Assembly (NCBI RefSeq): GCF_003012345.1
Contig: NZ_PVRV01000020.1
Span: 744,001-808,000 of the forward strand
DNA length: 64,000 nt
DNA from: Phytohalomonas tamaricis
GTDB lineage: Bacteria > Pseudomonadota > Gammaproteobacteria > Pseudomonadales > Halomonadaceae
Reading direction: 5' to 3'
In this document: piece after piece, positions 38,976 to 47,916 of the stretch
How the letters are laid out: each line of letters starts with the position of its first letter
Position numbering within the stretch: the stretch's first letter is position 1
Made by a program: the position numbers and the translations under genes
Notes under the pieces: generated by a model
What the model was told of the DNA's origin: nothing
Database searches by the model: none
Seen by the model: the letters and a program-made list of their open reading frames with translations, nothing else

Positions 38976-40945
38976 GACGATGCTCCCAGACGCTTGGCAT
39001 CAGTTGAGCCCAGACGGCGATAACGCTTGTCGAGCACGGCCAGAATGCCGCCAGCCGCCATCAACAACGCCCCCAACCATAGCCAGCGCACGAACGGCTT
39101 GACCTGAACGCGCATCGCCCAATCGCCGTTATCGAGCTTTTCACCCATCGCGACATAAAGATCACGTAACAGGCCCGGATCGAGTGCGGTTTCGGTCATT
39201 GCCTGCCCCCGCGCCATGAAAAAACGCTTTTCGGGATGCAGCAGTGTAATCAGCGTATTGTCACGCGAGACCCTGACCGTGGCCCGGTCAGCGAGATAAT
39301 TGGGGCCACGCTGTTCCGACAATCCGGTCATGGTGAAGGTATAGCCACCCACTTCAACGCTTTGATTTTCATTAAGGCGTACATTCTCGGCGCTGGAATA
39401 GTGCGAAACCATGGTGATGCCGACCAGCGTCACCGCCAACCCCACATGCCCCAGCACCATGCCGTAATAACTGCGTGACAACTTACGCAGCCCACGCGGC
39501 CCTTCCTGACGCAGCTTGATCAGCATGTCACGCAGCATTGGCAGCACGATCCAGATCGCCAGCAGCAGGCCAAGCGAGACACCAAAGCTCCACTGTCCGT
39601 CATAGAGCAGCGGCGCCGCAACAGCGATGACACACCCCACCAGTGCCCCAAACCAGACGCGCCGCACCAGCTCACCCGCTCCCATCTGCTTCCAGCGTGC
39701 GACCGGGCCCAATCCCATGAAGATGGCAAGCAGGGTGGCCAACGGCACGAACAACGCATTGAAGTACGGCGGGCCCACCGAGATCTTGCCGAGATCCAAG
39801 GCATCGAGCAGCAGCGGATAAAGAGTGCCGAGCAGCACCGTTACCATCATCACCAGCAGCAGGATATTGTTGAACAGCAGCAGCGCATCACGCGACAGCC
39901 ACCCGAAACCGATCGGGCTCTTGACCTTGGGAGCACGCAATGCGAAGACCAGCAGTGAAGCGCCAACGGTAATGCCCAGCAACGCCAGTATGAACGTGCC
40001 GCGCGACGGGTCGTTGGCGAAGGCGTGTACAGAGGTGAGCACGCCCGAGCGCACCAGAAAAGTACCCAACAGTGATAGCGAGAAGGTGAAGATCGCCAGC
40101 AGTGCCGTCCAGCTCTTGAATGTGCCACGCTTTTCAGTGGCGGCCAGCGAGTGGATCAGCGCAGTACCCATCAGCCAAGGCATCAGCGACGCATTCTCGA
40201 CCGGGTCCCAGAACCACCACCCGCCCCAGCCGAGTTCGTAATAGGCCCACCAGCTACCCAGCGCAATACCCAGCGACAAGAATGCCCAGGCGATATTGGT
40301 CCACGGCCGCGCCCAGCGTGTCCAGGCCGCATCGAGGCGACCACCGATAAGCGCAGCCATGGCGAAGGCGAACGCCACCGAAAAACCGACATAACCCATA
40401 TAAAGCATGGGCGGATGAACAATCAGGCCAGGGTCCTGCAATAGAGGATTAAGGTCGGCGCCCTCCTGAGGAGCAATCGGCAGGATACGCGCAAAGGGAT
40501 TTGAGGTGAGGATAATGAACAGCAGAAACCCTGAACTCACCATGCCCATGACCGACAGTACGCGCGCCAGCATGTCGCGTGGCAAATGGCGCGAAAAAAT
40601 ACTGACCGCGAAACTCCACGCCGAGAGCAGCAGCGACCATAACAACACCGACCCCTCGTGACTGCCCCACACGGCGCTGAACTTGTAATACCAAGGCAAC
40701 AGCGAATTGGAGTTGTTGGCAACGTAAGCGACGCTAAAGTCATCTTTCAGGAAACTAAAAGTCAGGCAGGCAAAAGAAATGGCCAGGCACAGGAACTGGC
40801 TCCATGCCATGGGTTGCGCAAAACTCATCCATAAGGGACGGCGTGTCAGGCTACCCATCAAAGGCACGATGGCCTGCACCAGCGCCACGCATAGCGCCAG
40901 GATCAGCGCAAAGAAGCCGAGTTCGGGAACGGTTTTAATCAGCAT
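38972..40945 (-). CDS. ccmF: cytochrome c haem lyase CcmF
   Basis: 657 residues and about 14-15 transmembrane helices, with the tryptophan-rich WWD motif (GWGGWWFWDPVENASLMPW) that holds haem and conserved histidines in periplasmic loops. It takes haem from CcmE and attaches it to apocytochrome c. Its N-terminus (MLIKTVPELGFFALILALCV) matches the family. Confidence 0.97.
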   Translation of the reverse strand: MLIKTVPELGFFALILALCVALVQAIVPLMGSLTRRPLWMSFAQPMAWSQFLCLAISFACLTFSFLKDDFSVAYVANNSNSLLPWYYKFSAVWGSHEGSVLLWSLLLSAWSFAVSIFSRHLPRDMLARVLSVMGMVSSGFLLFIILTSNPFARILPIAPQEGADLNPLLQDPGLIVHPPMLYMGYVGFSVAFAFAMAALIGGRLDAAWTRWARPWTNIAWAFLSLGIALGSWWAYYELGWGGWWFWDPVENASLMPWLMGTALIHSLAATEKRGTFKSWTALLAIFTFSLSLLGTFLVRSGVLTSVHAFANDPSRGTFILALLGITVGASLLVFALRAPKVKSPIGFGWLSRDALLLFNNILLLVMMVTVLLGTLYPLLLDALDLGKISVGPPYFNALFVPLATLLAIFMGLGPVARWKQMGAGELVRRVWFGALVGCVIAVAAPLLYDGQWSFGVSLGLLLAIWIVLPMLRDMLIKLRQEGPRGLRKLSRSYYGMVLGHVGLAVTLVGITMVSHYSSAENVRLNENQSVEVGGYTFTMTGLSEQRGPNYLADRATVRVSRDNTLITLLHPEKRFFMARGQAMTETALDPGLLRDLYVAMGEKLDNGDWAMRVQVKPFVRWLWLGALLMAAGGILAVLDKRYRRLGSTDAKRLGASS

Positions 40946-40953
40946 GTCTCGAC

Positions 40954-41472
40954 CTAAGAGCGGGGAGCGTCGGCAGGCGCATTGGTGGATGATTCGGCAC
41001 TATCGAAAGCGTCTCGGGCCGGATCGTAACCAGCAGGCACGTCCTTGGCGTTGGCCTTTTTCATTACCTCGGCCACTTCCGGCGGCATGTATTTTTCATC
41101 ATGCTTGGCCAGTACTTCAGACGCCTCAAAGCGGCCCTGGTCATTTAGCGTGCCGGTGATGACCACGCCCTGCCCCTCACGAAACAGGTCCGGCAGAATG
41201 CCGTTGTAGTGTATCGGCACGCTGACACGATAGTCGGTCACATCAAACGTGACATCGAGACTATCTCCCGAGCGTTGAACACTGCCGACACGTACCAACC
41301 CACCGGCACGAATCTGACGGCCAATCGGCGCATCGCCATCGACAATCTGCTGAGGACTGTAAAACAGGTTGAGATTGGCACGCAGCGCATAAAGCGTCAG
41401 CCCCACGGCAACGCCTGCCAACACTACCAGACCAAGTACAATATAAAGGCGCTGTTTACGCTTGGGTGTCAT
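40954..41472 (-). CDS. ccmE: haem chaperone CcmE
   Basis: 172 residues: a membrane anchor at 9-30 and a periplasmic OB-fold with the haem-binding motif HDEKY (H124 forms the covalent haem link, Y128 the axial ligand). Carries haem from CcmABCD to CcmF. Overlaps ccmD by 17 bases. Confidence 0.96.
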   Translation of the reverse strand: MTPKRKQRLYIVLGLVVLAGVAVGLTLYALRANLNLFYSPQQIVDGDAPIGRQIRAGGLVRVGSVQRSGDSLDVTFDVTDYRVSVPIHYNGILPDLFREGQGVVITGTLNDQGRFEASEVLAKHDEKYMPPEVAEVMKKANAKDVPAGYDPARDAFDSAESSTNAPADAPRS

Positions 41473-41647
41473 GATTCACTCGCTCGCGCCGAATGCGGCG
41501 TTCTATATCGCGCAGCAACTGACGCTTTTCATAACGGGCATGAAGCGCCAACAACGCCAGCGCTCCTAACGCGACGCCCCAGGCTGGCCAGACGTAAGGC
41601 GCATAGCCATGCATGTGCAATAGTGCGCTAACGCTTTCGAAGCTCAC
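41456..41647 (-). CDS. ccmD: haem exporter accessory protein CcmD
   Basis: 63 residues: one transmembrane helix ([19 protein letters not shown]) after a short MHGYAPYVW motif and a basic cytoplasmic tail (RRIRRERV). It stabilises the CcmABC-CcmE complex. Identified by size, topology and position between ccmC and ccmE. Confidence 0.92.
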   Translation of the reverse strand: MSFESVSALLHMHGYAPYVWPAWGVALGALALLALHARYEKRQLLRDIERRIRRERVNHDTQA

Positions 41648-41695
41648 GTTGCGCTCCTCTTCTTAAATAGCTCATGAAATATTTCAGCGACTGCC

Positions 41696-42436
41696 TCAGT
41701 GCGTTTTCTCGGCCAACTCACGCACCCAACGGGTACGCGACTCGCGCCGCAATATCTCGTTGCGCGTGCGAAATGTCACGGTAGCTGCAAAAAACATATA
41801 AAACCCGAGCACCATGACCAGCAGCGGCAGCCACATCTCGGCCGGCATCGCAGGCTGGCGGGTAAGGCTGAACGTCGCTGGCTGATGCAGCGTGTTCCAC
41901 CAGTTCACCGAATACTTAATGATCGGCAGGTTGATAACCCCGACCAGCGCCAGGATCGACGCGGCGCGTGAGCCGCTATCGCGACTGGTAAATGCACCAC
42001 GCAGCGCAATGATGCCCAGATAGAGAAAAAGCAGAATCAGCATCGATGTCAGACGCGCATCCCATACCCACCAGGTGCCCCAGGTAGGAATTCCCCATAC
42101 CGAGCCTGTGAACAGGGCTACGAAGGTCATCGCTGCACCGAAGGGTGCTGCCACTGTGGCGGCCATATCGGCAAGCTTGATGCGCCAGACCAGGAAGATA
42201 ACCGCACAGATGGCCAGCAGCGCAAAACACGACTGGGCAAGGATAGCGGCAGGCACATGTACGTAAATGATGCGAAAGCTATCGCCCTGCTGATAGTCGG
42301 CGGGAGCGAACGCTAACCCCCATACCGTACCGATCACCAGCAACACGACCGACAGGCTCCATAGCCAGGGCAACCAAGGGCCACTGACGCGATAGAACCA
42401 TTTGGGTGACCCTAACTTATGAACGATTTGCCACAT
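41696..42436 (-). CDS. ccmC: haem transporter subunit CcmC
   Basis: 246 residues with six transmembrane helices and the WWD motif ([20 protein letters not shown]) flanked by haem-ligand histidines. Presents haem to CcmE at the outer face of the inner membrane. 98 bases follow ccmB, with no gene in the gap. Confidence 0.96.
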   Translation of the reverse strand: MWQIVHKLGSPKWFYRVSGPWLPWLWSLSVVLLVIGTVWGLAFAPADYQQGDSFRIIYVHVPAAILAQSCFALLAICAVIFLVWRIKLADMAATVAAPFGAAMTFVALFTGSVWGIPTWGTWWVWDARLTSMLILLFLYLGIIALRGAFTSRDSGSRAASILALVGVINLPIIKYSVNWWNTLHQPATFSLTRQPAMPAEMWLPLLVMVLGFYMFFAATVTFRTRNEILRRESRTRWVRELAEKTH

Positions 42437-42534
42437 TACGCGCTCTCAAACTTTTAAAGAACATTCAGCCTGCCAGGCAAGAGACAGCCAAATGACAGTG
42501 CACATCATACAGGAAGATTCATTTACCTCGCACG

Positions 42535-43260
42535 CTAACCATTAACACTAAGCCGGAGCGCCGCTGTTGCGGCCCAGGGCGCCAGGGCCAATCCGGCAGC
42601 GAGCAATGCCCCCAGCAGGGCCAGATAGGGCATCACCACTGCGCCATCGATGGCCAGCTTCACCGCACCAGCGCCAAAGATCAATACGGGTATGTAGAGA
42701 GGCAAAATCAGGAGAGACAACAGCACACCACCACGCTTGAGCCCAACGGTTAGCGCTGCACCAATCGCACCGATCAAACTCAGCGACGCCGAGCCGAGCG
42801 CCAGAGTAGCGCAAAGCGCCGGAAAACTCGTGGCTGGCAAGGCCAGCATAAGCCCAAGCAGGGGCGCCATGAACGCCAAGGGCAACCCCGTCGTCAGCCA
42901 GTGCGCCGTTATCTTGGCCAGCACCAGAAGAGAAGAAGGCTGAGGCGACAGCAGCAGTTGCTCAAGCGTACCGTCTTCAAAATCATCACGAAACAGACCA
43001 TCAAGCGACAGCAGCACGGCCAGCAACGCCGAGACCCACAATAACCCCGGTGCCAGTTCACGTAGCACCTCTTGCCGTGGAGTAATGCCGAGCGGAAATA
43101 GGGTAATGATCAGTGCAAAGAACACTAGTGGATTAGCCAACTCACTGCGGCGGCGCAGCTTCAGGGTGAGATCGCGTCTGATAGTGGCCAGGAAGGCGTA
43201 ACGCAACGGAGCAGCCGACGTGTTGAACGAGGACGCTTCTGGCAATCGATCAGCCGACAT
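42535..43260 (-). CDS. ccmB: haem ABC exporter permease CcmB
   Basis: 241 residues from ATG 43260, chosen for the AAGGTGG ribosome site just upstream; an earlier ATG at 43299 is possible. Six transmembrane helices; LTLKLRRRSELANPLVFFAL near the N-terminus and FEDGTLEQLLLSPQPSSLLV are family signatures. Forms the CcmAB ABC complex. Overlaps the ccmA stop by 11 bases. The N-terminus is about 15 residues longer than usual. Confidence 0.92.
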   Translation of the reverse strand: MSADRLPEASSFNTSAAPLRYAFLATIRRDLTLKLRRRSELANPLVFFALIITLFPLGITPRQEVLRELAPGLLWVSALLAVLLSLDGLFRDDFEDGTLEQLLLSPQPSSLLVLAKITAHWLTTGLPLAFMAPLLGLMLALPATSFPALCATLALGSASLSLIGAIGAALTVGLKRGGVLLSLLILPLYIPVLIFGAGAVKLAIDGAVVMPYLALLGALLAAGLALAPWAATAALRLSVNG

Positions 43261-43906
43261 CGCAGCCACCTTGTCCGTTGAAACGCACGTGCCTGACATC
43301 GTAATCGGTAGTCAGCGCATGATGCGTCGTCAAAATGACCGCGCCACCGTTGCGGCAATGCGCCACGATCCACTGTTCCAGCTTAACCACACCATCCCGG
43401 TCGATTGCCGTGAAAGGCTCATCTAAAATCCATAACGGGCGATGCTCCAGATGCAACCGGGCAAGCGCCACGCGACGTTGCTGACCTGCCGAGAGTTGAT
43501 GTACCGGCACATCCTCGAACCCTTCCAGTCCGACCGTTGCCAATGCCTCCCAACGCTGTCCAGAAGCTTGCTCGTCATCACGCCCGTTGAGCGCCTGATA
43601 CCAGGCCAGATTCTCCAGCGCCGTCAGTGTCGCCTTGATCCCCGTCTGATGCCCCAGATAGAGCAGATGCATCATAAAATCGCCGCGCACGCGCGCCAAT
43701 GGCTGCTGTCGCCAGCGCAGCGTTCCCGTGAAGTCAGCAAACTGCCCGGACAGAATCTTCAAAAGCGTTGTCTTACCGCTACCGTTAGGCCCTTCGATAC
43801 GTAGAAGATCGCCTGTACCGACCTGAAACGCGAGGTTTTCAAATAGCCAGCGGTCGTCACGCTCGCAGCTTAGCTCATGGGCCTGGAGTAGTACCGCCAA
43901 CGCCAT
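43250..43906 (-). CDS. ccmA: haem ABC exporter ATPase CcmA
   Basis: 218 residues with Walker A GPNGSGKTTL (39-48), signature LSAGQQRRVALARL, and Walker B LWILDEPFTAID. It powers release of holo-CcmE from CcmCD. First gene of the ccm operon; divergent from the S24 peptidase gene over 137 bases. Confidence 0.95.
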   Translation of the reverse strand: MALAVLLQAHELSCERDDRWLFENLAFQVGTGDLLRIEGPNGSGKTTLLKILSGQFADFTGTLRWRQQPLARVRGDFMMHLLYLGHQTGIKATLTALENLAWYQALNGRDDEQASGQRWEALATVGLEGFEDVPVHQLSAGQQRRVALARLHLEHRPLWILDEPFTAIDRDGVVKLEQWIVAHCRNGGAVILTTHHALTTDYDVRHVRFNGQGGCDVG

Positions 43907-44043
43907 TACCTCCCTTCGCGACTAGCGGCGCATCCTACTACGAATCCCCCTGAATGGCGATTTCACCTCAGCACGCCAGTCCCTCTGTGTTCGCCATGAC
44001 AGGCTTGCTATGATGGCCTTTGACGTCCAAAAGGAAGAGTGTC

Positions 44044-44520
44044 ATGTCGACCGCTGAGCCTCGCTTTCTGCACCGCCTGCCCAACATTCCGCTCAATGAC
44101 AACGCCTGGGAAGAGATCGACGCCGACGAACTGGTCGACGTACCCCTGCTCGGTATTGTCTCCGCCGGTCTGCCGATGGAGGCGTGTCTCGACAATGAAA
44201 CCGTTCGCATTCCTTCGCGCATGGTGCGGCGCAACACCTATGCTCTCCGGGTCCGCGGCGACTCGATGATTGACTGCAACATTCGAGACGGCGACATCAT
44301 CATCATCGAGCGTTTCGAAAGCGCCGAGAATGGCGAGACAGCCGTGGTGCTGATCAATAATCAGGAAGTCACGCTTAAAAAGCTCTACATCGAAAAATCC
44401 GGCGTGCGGCTGCAGCCGGCCAACGAGTCGATGCCGCCTATCTATCTTAAAAACGATGATATCCAGGTGCTCGGCCTGGTAATGGGAGTAGCACGCCGAC
44501 CATCAGACCAGGCCGCTTGA
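44044..44520 (+). CDS. stand-alone S24 (LexA/UmuD-like) peptidase-domain protein
   Basis: 158 residues from ATG 44044, preceded by AGGAAG. Residues 33-150 are an S24 peptidase: an Ala-Gly cleavage-type site in GIVSAGLP (A41-G42), the nucleophile in RGDSMID (S74) and the general-base lysine in EVTLKKLY (K112), so all elements for RecA-stimulated self-cleavage seem intact. The first 32 residues are too short for a LexA helix-turn-helix, so it resembles UmuD more than a repressor, although no umuC is adjacent. Its stop overlaps the yigZ-like start (TGATG). No canonical LexA box is seen upstream. Confidence 0.85.
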   Translation: MSTAEPRFLHRLPNIPLNDNAWEEIDADELVDVPLLGIVSAGLPMEACLDNETVRIPSRMVRRNTYALRVRGDSMIDCNIRDGDIIIIERFESAENGETAVVLINNQEVTLKKLYIEKSGVRLQPANESMPPIYLKNDDIQVLGLVMGVARRPSDQAA

Positions 44521-45152
44521 TGGCCTACCCTATTCCAGATCTGCCAGAAAATGCGCTGCATGTCGCTGAGTTCGAAGTCCAGAAAAGCCGCTTCATTACC
44601 TGGATAGCCCATGCGCCGGATATAGATGCGGCGCATTGCCTTGTCGGCCGTGCCCGATCGGCGTATTCCGATGCACGCCATCACTGCTCGGCCTTTATTG
44701 CTGGCCCTCCAGGCGAGCAGAATGCCATCGGCTTTTCCGATGATGGTGAGCCAGGCGGTACCGCCGGGCGCCCCATGTTCCAGGTGCTAGATGGCAGTGG
44801 TCTTGGTCAGATCGCCTGCGTAGTGATCCGCTACTTCGGCGGCATCAAACTCGGTACCGGCGGGCTGGCCCGCGCCTATTCGAAAGCCGTTCTGCTGGGT
44901 CTGGAACAGTTACCGACCGTGACGTTCGTGCCGCGCCAACTGATCCAGCTCAAGGTTGATTTTGCCGGTGAGCGCGACGCGCGCAGCTGGCTCGAAGCAC
45001 AAGTCGCCACCATTGAAAACGTCTGCTACGGTGCGGATGGCGTGATACTCAGCGTGGCCTGGCCGACCGATATGGCGCATGACTTCAGTGAACTTGAAAT
45101 ACGCCTCAAGGGACAACTGACGCTTGTCGACAATGGCTCATCCCAGGCTTGA
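44520..45152 (+). CDS. YigZ/IMPACT (UPF0029) family protein
   Basis: 210 residues. The N-terminal UPF0029 domain has VQKSRFITWIAHAP, DARHHCSAFI, FSDDGEPGGTAGRPMFQVLD and VVIRYFGGIKLGTGGLARAY, all diagnostic; a ~75-residue ferredoxin-like C-terminal domain follows. Bacterial YigZ function is not settled; the fold relates to eukaryotic IMPACT, which acts on translation control. ATG 44520 shares its A with the preceding stop, implying translational coupling with the S24 protein. Confidence 0.93.
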   Translation: MAYPIPDLPENALHVAEFEVQKSRFITWIAHAPDIDAAHCLVGRARSAYSDARHHCSAFIAGPPGEQNAIGFSDDGEPGGTAGRPMFQVLDGSGLGQIACVVIRYFGGIKLGTGGLARAYSKAVLLGLEQLPTVTFVPRQLIQLKVDFAGERDARSWLEAQVATIENVCYGADGVILSVAWPTDMAHDFSELEIRLKGQLTLVDNGSSQA

Positions 45153-45178
45153 CGTTATCTCATCGCCGACAGCATATT
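45149..45178 (+). promoter_or_regulatory. predicted promoter of the GGT-like gene
   Basis: TTGACG (45149-45154, overlapping the yigZ-like stop) and CATATT (45173-45178) are 18 bases apart. The predicted start of transcription near 45185 would place the palindrome at 45190-45207 just downstream, fitting repression by a roadblock. Confidence 0.45.
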
Positions 45179-45189
45179 AGCCGTTGGCT

Positions 45190-45207
45190 GTTATCAATAT
45201 TGATAAC
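45190..45207. promoter_or_regulatory. 18-bp perfect palindrome, probable GntR operator (site 1)
   Basis: GTTATCAATATTGATAAC reads identically on both strands. Its 16-base core TTATCAATATTGATAA matches the element in front of the gntR operon at 53522-53537 in 14 of 16 positions. It lies about 85 bases before the GGT-like gene. Assignment to the GntR protein is inference. Confidence 0.65.
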
Positions 45208-45291
45208 GTAATGTGTATCAGCAACAAGAAAAAACTCGAACGCTTCACTGATCATCCACGCAACAACAACATAATTGTGTCTGGAGACACC

Positions 45292-46926
45292 ATGCTTACC
45301 CCTTTCTCTCAACAAAACCCCTATCCTTCCCAACGCAGCGTCACCTATTCAAAAAATGGCATGGTGGCCGCCTCGCAGCCGTTTGCCGCCCAGGCAGGCC
45401 GCGACATTCTGGCGCGCGGCGGCAATGCCATTGATGCTGCTATCGCGACCGCAGCGGCGCTGACCGTGGTTGAGCCCACGGCCAACGGCATCGGCGGTGA
45501 CGCCTTCGCGCTGGTCTGGATCAAGGATAAACAGTCGGGACAGGGCAAGCTTCACGGACTCAACGCCAGTGGCGTGGCACCTGCAGCACTAACGCTGGAT
45601 GCCGTCAAGGCGGCAGGTCATCAGGAAATGCCGCTCTACGGCTGGACCCCCGTTACGGTGCCTGGTGCGCCTTCCGCCTGGGCCGAACTCTCCAGCCGTT
45701 TTGGCAAACTCGACTTCGCCGAAGTACTGGCACCGGCGATCAAGCTGGCCCGTGAAGGGTTCCCAGTCTCGCCCGCGATCAGTGACATGTGGCAACGCGC
45801 CGAGAAGAAATTCCGTCACGAGTTCAACGAAGCCTCGACCGAGCACTGGTTCACTACCTTCACTCCGAACGGCCACGCACCGCAGCCGGGCGAGCTATAC
45901 CGCTGCGAAGCGCAAGCACGCACGCTGGAATCGCTGGCACAAACTCGCTGTGAAAGTTTTTATCGCGGTGAGATTGCCGCCAAGATCGACGCCTTCTCGC
46001 AGCAGACCGGCGGCTACCTGCGTGCCAGTGACCTAGCGAGCCATCGTGCCGAATGGGTTGATCCGATTTCGGTCAACTACCGCGGCTATGATGTCTGGGA
46101 AATTCCGCCTAACGGTCAGGGCATGGTGGCGTTGATGGCGCTCAACATCATGAGTGATTTTGATGACATCGATGCTCGCGACAATCCTGAGGTATTACAT
46201 CGTCAGATCGAGGCGATGAAGCTTGCCTACACCGATGGTCATGAATTCATTACTCACCCCGACCACATGCGGGTCTCAGCCGATGCGCTATTGCACAAGG
46301 ATTACGCGGATACACGCCGCGCCCTGATCAATCACGAGGCGCTCGACCCAACGCCGGGCAAGCCCAACGCCGGCGGCACCGTCTATCTTGCTGCCGCTGA
46401 TGGCGAAGGCAACATGATCTCCTACATCCAGAGCAACTATCACGGTTTCGGCTCTGGCGTGGTGGTTCCCGACACCGGCATCGCGCTGCAAAATCGTGGC
46501 CACGGTTTCAGTCTCGATGAAGACCATGTCAACGTGTTGGCGCCTGGCAAGAAAACCTTCCACACCATCATCCCGGGTTTTCTGACCAAAGGCGACGTGC
46601 CGATGGGACCCTTCGGCGTGATGGGCGGCTTCATGCAGCCTCAGGGCCACATGCAAGTGATCATGAACATGATCGACTTCGGCCTCAATCCACAGGCCGC
46701 CCTCGACGCACCGCGCTGGCAGTGGATGGGTGGCAAGAAGATTGGCATCGAGTGTGGCTACCCTGCCCATCTGGTGCGTGAAATGGCCTGCCGTGGCCAC
46801 CAGATCGAGCTCGCCTTCGATTTCTCCAGCTTCGGCCGCGGTCAGATCATCATCCGTGACCCGCAGACCGGTGTACTGTGCGGCGGCACTGAGCCACGCA
46901 CTGATTCAAGTATCGCCGTACTCTAG
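45292..46926 (+). CDS. gamma-glutamyltransferase-like Ntn hydrolase
   Basis: 544 residues from ATG 45292 (GGAG seven bases upstream); the frame extends 36 codons further back through the operator, which is rejected. A GGT-family proenzyme: NGMVAASQPFAAQAGRDILA and NAIDAAIATAAALTVVEPTA near the start, and a likely autocleavage threonine in NAGGTVYL (about T363) beginning the small subunit. There is no signal peptide, so it is cytoplasmic, like YwrD-type relatives rather than periplasmic GGT. Substrate unknown: gamma-glutamyl compounds or amides (the oxamate hydrolase HpxW is a relative). Shares an operator with the peptide-type ABC operon, so it probably processes the imported compound. Confidence 0.88.
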   Translation: MLTPFSQQNPYPSQRSVTYSKNGMVAASQPFAAQAGRDILARGGNAIDAAIATAAALTVVEPTANGIGGDAFALVWIKDKQSGQGKLHGLNASGVAPAALTLDAVKAAGHQEMPLYGWTPVTVPGAPSAWAELSSRFGKLDFAEVLAPAIKLAREGFPVSPAISDMWQRAEKKFRHEFNEASTEHWFTTFTPNGHAPQPGELYRCEAQARTLESLAQTRCESFYRGEIAAKIDAFSQQTGGYLRASDLASHRAEWVDPISVNYRGYDVWEIPPNGQGMVALMALNIMSDFDDIDARDNPEVLHRQIEAMKLAYTDGHEFITHPDHMRVSADALLHKDYADTRRALINHEALDPTPGKPNAGGTVYLAAADGEGNMISYIQSNYHGFGSGVVVPDTGIALQNRGHGFSLDEDHVNVLAPGKKTFHTIIPGFLTKGDVPMGPFGVMGGFMQPQGHMQVIMNMIDFGLNPQAALDAPRWQWMGGKKIGIECGYPAHLVREMACRGHQIELAFDFSSFGRGQIIIRDPQTGVLCGGTEPRTDSSIAVL

Positions 46927-46957
46927 CCCGTCTCACCGATGTCTAACAATGAAAGAG

Positions 46958-46983
46958 AAACGCCCCGGCAAGCCGGGGCGTTT
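46958..46983. terminator. bidirectional terminator between GGT-like gene and ABC operon
   Basis: AAACGCCCCGGC (46958-46969) pairs with GCCGGGGCGTTT (46972-46983), with A and T flanks on either side. It serves both convergent units. Confidence 0.85.
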
Positions 46984-47006
46984 TGTATTGCCTAGTCATC
47001 AGGGCA

Positions 47007-47906
47007 TCAGGTTTCGCGCGGGTCGAGTGCGTCGCGCAGGCCATCACCGAGAATGTTGAAGCCGAACACGACGATGAAGATCGCCACCCCCGGCGATACA
47101 GCCATCCACGGCGCCTGTGTGATGAAGTTCTTGGCCGTGTCGAGCATCGAGCCCCAACTCGGCGCCGGCGGCTGCTGGCCCAGCCCCAGAAATGACAGAC
47201 TCGCCTCGGCAATGATCGCCGTGGCAATGGTCAGCGTTGCCTGCACCAGCAGCGGCGTGAATACGTTGGGCAGAATATAACGGCTGATAATACGTAGGTC
47301 GGAAGCGCCAACCGCACGTGCACCCTCGATGTAGTCTTCTGTCTTCACCGCCATGACCTGACCTCGCGTCAGACGCGCAAACATCGGTGATGCCGCAATG
47401 CCGATCGCGATCATGGCATTGGTCAGCGACGGGCCGAGAAACGCCGAGAAGGCAATCGCCAGAATCAGAAAGGGACAGGCCAGCAGCGCTTCGATCACAC
47501 GGGAAATCGTGGCATCGACAAGCCCTCCGTAGTAACCCGCCAGCAGCCCGAACGGCACACCAATGATGAAAGCGATTACTACCGACAACACACCGGCATA
47601 AAGCGATGCTCGCGCGCCGTAAAGCAGACGCGACAGCACATCGCGCCCGACATCATCGGTGCCCAGCCAGTGCGCGGCGGAAGGCGCCTGACGGATGGCC
47701 ATCCAGTCATTCGCCGCTGGATCAAAGGGCGCCAGCCATGGCGAACCCAACGCGACAATCACGAATGCCAGTACCAGCGTGCCGCCCAGCAGCGCACTGG
47801 GATGGTGGCGAAAACGCCGCCAGACCCGCGCGCCAGGGCGCTCAATGGCAGCCATCGCCGGGGCAGCAACGGGAGGCTGCACCATGGGTTGTGTGGTTGC
47901 ACTCAT
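47007..47906 (-). CDS. ABC transporter permease, DppC/OppC type
   Basis: 299 residues from ATG 47906, with GAGGATG upstream. N-terminal helix after a cytosolic tail (RFRHHPSALLGGTLVLAF), the conserved DEFGRDVLSR-like HWLGTDDVGRDVLSRLLYGA, and the EAA loop (EGARAVGASDLRIISRYILP). About six transmembrane helices. Second permease of the peptide-type importer; begins ten bases after the first permease ends. Last gene of the gntR-led operon. Confidence 0.94.
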   Translation of the reverse strand: MSATTQPMVQPPVAAPAMAAIERPGARVWRRFRHHPSALLGGTLVLAFVIVALGSPWLAPFDPAANDWMAIRQAPSAAHWLGTDDVGRDVLSRLLYGARASLYAGVLSVVIAFIIGVPFGLLAGYYGGLVDATISRVIEALLACPFLILAIAFSAFLGPSLTNAMIAIGIAASPMFARLTRGQVMAVKTEDYIEGARAVGASDLRIISRYILPNVFTPLLVQATLTIATAIIAEASLSFLGLGQQPPAPSWGSMLDTAKNFITQAPWMAVSPGVAIFIVVFGFNILGDGLRDALDPRET

Positions 47907-47916
47907 GGTCGCATCC

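Noticed and set aside
43996-44013. CTGT-N10-ACAG upstream of the S24 peptidase gene as a LexA box
   Set aside because: The spacing is ten rather than eight bases, so it does not fit the LexA operator seen at recA.
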